From Nymphalis io (taxonomy: Eukaryota > Arthropoda > Insecta > Lepidoptera > Nymphalidae), in NCBI RefSeq assembly GCF_905147045.1, contig NC_065890.1, positions 1,178,001 through 1,242,000 of the forward strand: a DNA stretch of 64,000 nucleotides, in the 5' to 3' direction. The position numbers and the translations under genes were made by a program. Positions 57,401-64,000 of this stretch are shown here, in pieces. How positions within the stretch are numbered: the stretch's first letter is position 1; every line of letters starts with the position of its first letter. The notes below the pieces were generated by a model. It worked only from the letters and a program-made list of their open reading frames with translations, searched no databases and was not told the origin of the DNA.

Positions 57401-59490
57401 ATAAAAAAAATTAAAGCAATAACTTTTTTATAATCTATTCAATAAAGGCGTCTTATCCTTGTATCTAAGTTAATACTAAGTTAATTTAAAAAAAAACAAG
57501 CTTCACTCAGACGGTTCGACAAAAACCAAAAACAATAAAACATTTTTGTTACATTACGTTACATACTTCATTGTGAACAACATTATTGAAGGTTCAATTC
57601 AAATTCATGTTTTTAAGCTAGAATTTTTTGTTTTTTTTTTTTTTAATTATAATAGTGATGTTGAACAATAAATAATATCAAAGTTATGCTTATGTAAACA
57701 CGGATATTGACTTAACACTTAACGATGACATGATATAGCTCTAGCCTAAACCAATCGAAGGAATATATAACATTGTCATTGAAATTACGTGACAAAAAAA
57801 TGGCGTTTTGAATGTCGGTGTAGTTGATCGGAACTTTGGTAATAAAATTTAAGTTGATCTCATACCCACTAGTTAAATGGAATAATGTTGTTTTATTCAT
57901 AAAAATATAATTTTAATCAAGAACTATTTGCTATACACAATAATATACCAGAGCAGCTGTTATTTATCTTGACTCTAAACGAAACTCAATTCAATACCCA
58001 GTATTCAATTAATATTGATTAATTGAACAATCAGCAAGATGCCACTTTGCAAGTCCAAAAATCCAAAACTCATATTTTTTCGAGTCATATTTATTACGTT
58101 GTTGGAATAACTTAACTATTTTATATTCAGATACAAATATTTAGATTTGTGCAGTAGCTTTTTTTAATTTTTTTTTGTATATATTTAAAGCTTTAGTGTT
58201 AATAATTTTTATGTAATTTTTGAAAAAAATGATTACATTCATATTTATTGAATCTGTACAATAATATTGTTTTAATTATGTTTAAATTAAATAAACGTTA
58301 AAAAGCCTTACTTGTAAATTGTATTTGTCACTTCTCATCTCCTCCTCCTCATATACTCATAATCATACTCATCAGTTTCGACCGATTATCAGCAAATGTT
58401 AACTTGTTTCAGTTCAACGGATTCACTGGCTCACTCGCGTTCTAACCGGATCACAACAATTCTATTCTATTTAGAATAGAATAATAATAGAATACATATT
58501 GCTGTTTAGCGGTAGAATACGTGACGTGATACCTAACCAGACGGGCTTGCATAATACCTTTCAACCGATTTATTGTATTAACGGAACCAACTCTGTTTTA
58601 TTTTAGTTTTTAAATTATAATTGAAATACGTATTTGACTCGTTATATCTGACCAAAAAACGTAGGTCAAATTAAAGTGTTTAATAAAAAACTAAACTAGC
58701 GTCCGATATAGTGTTAAAATTATTTTTAATAAACAACTTGTCAAATTAACTAATATTTGAAGGGTATTTTATATTTAAGACCGAAATTAATGATCAATCT
58801 AATCTAAAATCAATAAAATTTTCGTTCTTAATATGTTTTCATAATATTGTTTATCTTTTATCGCATATGATTACGCGCATCTTTGTTTTAAATTTTGAAA
58901 ATATTTGTAATAAAAGCTTTTTAAAATTCAGCAGTCTATTTACTAATAGGGCCAATATGTTAGAACGCGTGAATTTTAACCGATGATCGCAGTTTCAAAC
59001 CCAGGCAAGCACTTAGTTTGTGTTTATATTATGATGTGCGGTGAAGGAAAACATCTTGAGGAAACTTCCATGTGTCAAATGTTTATTTTTTTTATAGAAT
59101 AGGAAGGCGGCGAGCATATGGACCACCTGATGGTAAGTAGTCACAGACGGCCATAGACATTGGCATTGTAAGAAATGTTAACCATCGCTTACATCACCAA
59201 TGCGTTGATACTCAGATGTTATAACCCTTGTGCCTGTAATTACACTGGCTCACTTACCCTTCAAACCGGAACACAACAATACCAAGTACTGCTGTTTTGC
59301 GGTTGAATATCTGATGAGCGGGTGGTACCTACCCAGACGAGCTTTCACGAAGCTCTACCACCAGTAATGATTGATATGTCTTTATTTATATATACTTACT
59401 AATATCCATTTTAATTTTACTGGAAAGTTCCGATAGCAAATCTCCAACATTCAAAATGCTACTTTTTCGCAAATCTATAATGAATATCAT
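51920..59490 (-). CDS. Short-chain dehydrogenase/reductase, HSD17B12/HSDL1-like
   Basis: Six minus-strand exons join in frame: 59490-59400, 57374-57252, 55305-55195, 53890-53670, 52852-52625 and 52027-51920, giving about 293 residues. The Rossmann cofactor motif TGSTDGIG opens exon 2, then ALELAQRGINVILISRN. NNVGVQY is the NNAG-type element. The catalytic Ser and Tyr/Lys pair are present in IINVSSGSELQ and VYAATK. EEYGSKGIHIQHLSPLFVST KM is typical of the very-long-chain 3-oxoacyl-CoA reductase and steroid dehydrogenase branch. Unlike HSD17B12, the N-terminus (MIFIIDLRKSSILNVGDLL) has no long membrane anchor. Exon 1 was chosen because its phase (ATT A|GTAAGT) matches exon 2, restoring the cofactor motif. 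Because the catalytic Tyr is kept it is probably active, unlike HSDL1 proteins with Phe there. Substrate unknown; lipid or steroid-like ketone reduction with NADP(H) is inferred. Confidence 0.85.
52915..53182 (-). repeat. tRNA-derived SINE, family III, reverse full-length copy
   Basis: aatatcctgggacattattc, ggccatctgatcccaaatta, aattacacccagactcagga and gggaatcgaacccacaacc (box B complement). It lies in the dehydrogenase intron between exons 4 and 5. Confidence 0.9.
54391..54460. repeat. (TA)n microsatellite
   Basis: About 60 bp of TA with one TTTA interruption, in a dehydrogenase intron. Confidence 0.95.
56476..56780 (+). repeat. tRNA-derived SINE, family I, full length
   Basis: Best-preserved forward copy: aaggcctagtggttagaacg (box A region), gggttcaaacccggg (box B), gaattttcatgtgcttaatt and the tail cccagcagtgggacattaac followed by aggctgttactgt. 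Confidence 0.95.
57400..58930. other. Dehydrogenase intron 1, 3' part
   Basis: AT-rich, no coding signal. Fragmentary family II sequence at about 58420-58565 (actggctcactcgcgttcta, tattgctgtttagcggta, gacgggcttgca). Confidence 0.5.
58945..59370 (+). repeat. Family II repeat inserted into a family I SINE
   Basis: Family I head and body run from 58948 (gaacgcgtgaattttaacc) to about 59082 (gaggaaacttccatgtgtc), then switch to a complete family II copy (tttatagaataggaaggcgg to agctctaccaccag). The rest of family I is absent. Confidence 0.8.
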
Positions 59491-59697
59491 AGATTATACA
59501 AGATCACGCCAATTTAATGTTAAAGTTGTTTTTTTTGTCTTTACTCATCTTGGCTGGAAGCAGAAGCAGAAGAATATAATAAGTCCGATCTATTCATAGA
59601 CTAAACACGTATTTTAGAATTTACACTATATATTGGATCTATCGCGTTATATGTAATATAATAAATATTTATATATCATATAATCGCGTTATATATA

Positions 59698-60045
59698 ATA
59701 TTCGCCCTCGTGGTCTAGTGGCTAGATGTAAGGCAGACCCGGAGACGGATCCATTAGAACCCAGGACGGGTTCAAATCCAGCAAATAAAAAGGTATTGGG
59801 CTTTCTGTCGAAAATTCCCAGTGTGTGTGTTCAAAGTGTGTAAAGCCGTACGTCCTGCGCCTGAACTCTTTTCGGTCGTGTCGGATTCCCGTCCCATCGG
59901 ATTATGAGAGCTAGGGAATAGAGAGTACACTTCTGTTTGCGCACACACTTGTGCACTATAATATTTCCTGAGCAGTATGCTAATCTCATAATCTAATGCT
60001 CTCTTGAGATTGGCCAGCGTGGTCGAATCGATCGGGAGGACTATT
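59698..60045 (+). repeat. tRNA-derived SINE, family IV
   Basis: tRNA-like head with cctcgtggtctagtggctag and box B gggttcaaatcca, then gtgtgtgtgttcaaagtgtg, cggattcccgtcccatcgga and ctctcttgagattggcca. A reverse copy is at 8150. Confidence 0.8.
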
Positions 60046-60984
60046 ATTATTATTTTTTATTATTAATATTTATAAATTAGTGCTTTTTAGTTATTTCTTT
60101 TAATTGAAGTTTTTACGTTACTGTTTCAAATATACTAGCGATACAGGCAGACATTATCCTGCCCGTGTACCTGTATATACCCATTGTTATAGCGATCGGT
60201 TGACCGGTATAGAAGTTTACATCTTGAAGCGCTGTCTAGTGCCGAGTCACAACAAATTGTATATTATGATGCTTTTACGAATTTTGTGATAACCTATATA
60301 ATTAGTAGAACATTTGTCAGAAAAACTTTTCAACCTCTATTTAACTGTATACCTACAGTTGTATGTATGTATTTACAGTTGGTTGTCCAAAATAAATAAA
60401 TAAATCAATCATTCAATCAATAGATAAATAAATATTAAAAAACCTTCTTCGTTAAATCTTCTTCAACCAATTATGTTAACTTTCATTGTAATATACATCC
60501 ATTTATACATGGATTTCATGCACTACTTTGTTAAACTATTCTAGCTAGAAGGTCTCTTATATGTACTTATTATTATTCACAATGAAAATATAGACGATTA
60601 TTCATAGACAATATTCTATATTATAATATAATTTCCCAACTTATCTTCTATAAAACTTATGAAGCTATTAATTTGTTACTTTAACTTTTTTTCTTATCGT
60701 TTTTACTAAATAATTAATTAAATAAAATTTATTTAAATCAACTCACGACGACATAATTTATTTCGAAACGTTTATTTAAAAGTATTTTTTTTATATAGTT
60801 ACATTTTACTTTTGAAAGTAAACGGCCATGAAAATTTAATTTAAATATATTAATCAAAATTGCAAAATTATTGAAAATCCATAACAAAATTTGAGTAATT
60901 AAATTAAATTACTTTTAGTATGTTACAATAACTTACTGTCGCTTTCTTCAAATATTTTAATCTTACCGCTGTAAATTCCTATTC

Positions 60985-61195
60985 ATTGACGTGGCCGGTT
61001 GGCGTGATGGACAGGACAGGCATTTGTGTGCATAAACATGTCTGTTTGTTCTGAGTCTGGGTGTAATTATCTATATAAGTATGTATTTACAAAAGAAAAG
61101 TAGTATATGTGGTATATCAGTTGTCTGGTTTCCATAGTACAAGCTCTGTTTAGTTTGAGGCCATGTGTGAATAATGTACAAGGATATTATATCTA
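60985..61195 (+). repeat. tRNA-derived SINE, family III, head-deleted copy
   Basis: cgtggccggttggcgtgatg, then directly gacaggacaggcatttgtgt, so the box B segment is lost. It continues with gagtctgggtgtaattatct and tggtatatcagttgtctggt. Confidence 0.85.
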
Positions 61196-62700
61196 TCACT
61201 ACAATTGACAAGTTATATATTAATTATCAATATCTAATATAGAATAATCAGAAACAACCAATACATATATATATTATGTTTTTAAATGAAAGTTGCTATA
61301 AAAGTTTGACCCACGGCCGTGACCCACTCTTCGGTAACGAGATTGTGACTTCGTGTACAAAATTTGGATAGTTGCGAAACTGCCGAATGTTATGTTGCGT
61401 TTAACGGTTGCGCGCGCGCTGTATTAATGGGTCTATGAAATATGAACTTTACTCTTTATTGAAAACGTTTCTTGTCGAAAACCGAAGGGTAAAATGACTA
61501 TAAAAAACTAAATACAAATAAATTAATTAATATGAAGGATATAAAAGTTTTCACAATAGGTTACTATATAAATAAATTATAGCTTTTAAAATTCACATAG
61601 ACAAAATGTTTATCATTTATTTAACGTTTACATATAGCTCCGTCCTCATGTATATATTTACACTACCAATTTCCGTGGACCAAGCATTTTAAATGAGTAT
61701 AATAAAGTCTAGACTATATAACAACTTGAGGGCCTATAAATAAATAATATCTTTTTTAAATGATATATAATAATCAGTACATTTTCTGGTTGACTTTACT
61801 ATTATTTGCAATGCAGCATCTCTTTAAGTTTAATCTTATTATTTTACTTTTGGTTACTGTATGGGATCTAAATTAGTAATAAAGCCTTATATTTATATTA
61901 TATTTACTCGTTTTTTATGTTTCTGTAAAAATTTGTTACAATTAATTGCAATAAATTTCTTTATATATCTATCTATATTGTTTATGCGAGCACTATTTCC
62001 AGTTCCTACTCTACTTTTCGTTAGCGAATATACGCTTAATCATTTTGAAACAACTAGATACAATTCTAAATTGGCTGTGTAATAAAAAACGAGAGCAAAT
62101 TTTTATTGCAATTCAAAGTAATTGACTAATCTTTATGTGATTTTATGTCATATTGCGACTGAATTGAGATGACAGTTATTTGTAATAAGGATCAGATTGA
62201 GAAATATTTGACGTGGTATCTCGATCTGCAATTGTTGTCGCTTTTGTAAGGAATAAAAATAATAATACGCTCTCAAATTTCTCTTTTATCTATGGTAATC
62301 TAAAAGACACTACATTTAGCTCAAAAGGTATAGTAGAATAATAATAATAAATAATATATATATATAATAGTACACAAGCGGATGCACTATCGTTTTAGAA
62401 AAAATAACAAAAAAAGGTTAAGCGGAAATATCTACAGACGCGCATACCTTCCGTATTATTTGTAACTTAACCGAAATAGATAGAAAACATTTCAAGAACA
62501 CACGGTTTTTTTATCAATTTATTAACGCCGATTATACGTAATATAAAGCAAAAAAATTGTATATAATAATAATAAATAAAGAATTGAATTGTTAAAGCAC
62601 TCGCAACGCGCATTAAATATATTCGACATTTGTAAAATTTGCGTGCTAAGGCTAATATTAAGAAATTAATAAATATGAAAGTTGTAGTAAAAGTCAGAAA
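61196..62700. other. Intergenic DNA, nothing recognised
   Basis: AT-rich. Short frames at 61861-62082 and 62467-62745 carry no conserved motif. A GC-richer patch at 61300-61440 gives no gene. Confidence 0.45.
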
Positions 62701-62711
62701 CTTTGACGGGC

Positions 62712-63560
62712 CAGTTGACGTGGTTGGTAGATACTTACCTTTCACGCCGAAGGTTGTAGGTTAAATTCCCACCCAGGACAGACATCTGTATGCATGAACA
62801 CGTGTGTTTGTCTTGAATCTACAATTGAACTATATAAATCTTGTAAAGTTCTCACAGTGCGTCAACTATATATACTGCAAACAATTCTTCGGAAGCATAA
62901 AAATATTCCCTATAATAAGTTTGTATCTAACAAACGCAGAAGTGATAGGGTTTGCCAGACCATTCCATTTAAATTAGCGATGGCAAGTCACCAACACAAT
63001 TATTTGAGCTCAATTTTATATAATAGAATAAATAAGAAGAACAATATTTTCTCACTTACGACTTACCAGTGTAAAATTCAAATGACCTACTGGCTTCTCA
63101 ATTTGAGCTATGATGAGACTGAATCATTACTAAAACGATCAATATAACATCGACCTAACCTATTCTTCCTTCCTACCCTATCCCTTCCTTATAGTATTAT
63201 ACATTTAGATGTATATATTTATATATTATATTGTGTTAAATTAAATGATATTTGATTGTTATGTTTATAATGAACAAATAATAAATAAATGTGCTGTCGA
63301 ATTGGAGGGCGATAGTAGCTACGACACAGTTTTGTACTTATGTAGTTCCTATCGTATTTATTGTTTAAGATATGTATAATTTGTTCAAAATAAATAAATA
63401 AATCAGGGTGTAAATATCTATATAAGTATGTATTAACAAAAGAAAAGTAGTATATGTATTATGTCAGTTGTTTGGTCTCCATAGTACAAGCAAGCTCTGC
63501 TTAGTTTGGGATCATATGGCCGTGTGTGAATAATGTCCCAGGATATTATTGTTTTTATTA
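62712..63560 (+). repeat. tRNA-derived SINE, family III, split by a LINE insertion
   Basis: The left part (gttgacgtggttggtagata to tgtttgtcttgaatct, about 62714-62818) and the right part (cagggtgtaaatatctatat to ataatgtcccaggatatta, about 63403-63548) would be contiguous in an intact copy. The intervening 0.58 kb is the LINE 3' end. Confidence 0.85.
62819..63402 (+). mobile_element. Non-LTR retrotransposon 3' end, 5'-truncated
   Basis: An open frame ending at 63147 reads LYKSCKVLTVRQLYILQTIL, then VCQTIPFKLAMASHQHNYLS and QMTYWLLNLSYDETESLL, the style of the C-terminal end of a LINE ORF2 downstream of the reverse transcriptase. Its 3' UTR (cccttccttatagtattata, gtcgaattggagggcgatag) ends in aaataaataaat. 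The same UTR is at 39640. Clade not resolved. Confidence 0.75.
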
Positions 63561-64000
63561 AACCGAATTATAATAATTATAAATCATACAAAAAATAATA
63601 TTAATTATAAATTTAAAACTTTAAGCAATTGTCTTCCTAGTTTAAAATAATATGTTTTATGAGACTAGATCTAACATTCACATGGTATTGCTAAATTTGC
63701 TATTGTATCCCACTAATGGCTTCCGTTCATGTACATTTAGTATTACATCAAGCACTTCACACATTTACATAATTCTAAAATATTTTTACGACGAAACATT
63801 TGTTCCTTTGCTTAACATTTACTTTTTTATGGACCACAGTTACATTTAATTTATTACAAGATTTAAAAAAAAAACAAAGCAACTCCCGACACTTCGTTCA
63901 AATTAATTAGCTACAAAAGATAAGAAAATGTTTTCCTATTCCGGCTTAGTAAGAAAAAAATAATTATATTACAAATAGTTTAGTAATATTATAAAATAGA
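63561..64000. other. Intergenic DNA at the window end
   Basis: AT-rich. The frame at 63652-63849 shows no coding signature. Nothing recognised. Confidence 0.45.

Noticed and set aside
62794..63147. 117-codon plus-strand frame as a host gene
   Set aside because: Its C-terminal style and the following repeated 3' UTR show it to be a LINE ORF2 remnant.

Overview
The window is animal nuclear DNA, almost certainly from a lepidopteran and probably a butterfly. It is AT-rich, its genes are split into many short exons with GT-AG introns, and it carries dozens of tRNA-derived SINE copies, other short interspersed repeats, R1-like LINE fragments and a Helitron-like end. The order is inferred from repeat content and gene types; the species cannot be fixed from the sequence.

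Layout. (1) 859-2500, minus: a three-exon mitochondrial CoA-transferase, succinyl-CoA:glutarate CoA-transferase (SUGCT). (2) About 2.6-11.5 kb: no convincing gene apart from one orphan exon candidate at 2629-2715; mostly old repeats. (3) 11.6-17.9 kb, plus: three tandem complete small ORFs of 31, 32 and 31 codons, each a single hydrophobic helix with the sarcolamban signature (SERCA-regulating muscle micropeptides). At least two stop codons are followed within about 10 bases by a consensus splice donor. A plausible shared 3' exon with a poly(A) signal lies at 17457-17870. (4) 18297-50623, minus: one very large gene that I could assemble as 41 exons, joined in frame, giving about 2,287 residues. 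It contains four consecutive ion-channel repeats, each with S1-S6, a pore loop, a C-linker and a cyclic-nucleotide-binding domain (CNBD). This is the architecture of the four-repeat CNGK (tetraKCNG) channel of sea-urchin and fish sperm, but the four pore loops differ from each other and none is a clean GYGD filter. (5) 51920-59490, minus: a six-exon short-chain dehydrogenase of the HSD17B12/HSDL1 type. (6) 59.5-64 kb: no gene; SINEs and a LINE 3' end nested in a SINE.

Two systems deserve attention: the pseudo-tetrameric CNG-like channel with unequal selectivity filters, and the triplicated sarcolamban-like micropeptide cassette. The window itself shows no functional link between them. The introns of the channel gene are heavily loaded with transposons, including a 1.86-kb R1-like LINE with a 9-bp target-site duplication inserted inside another repeat.
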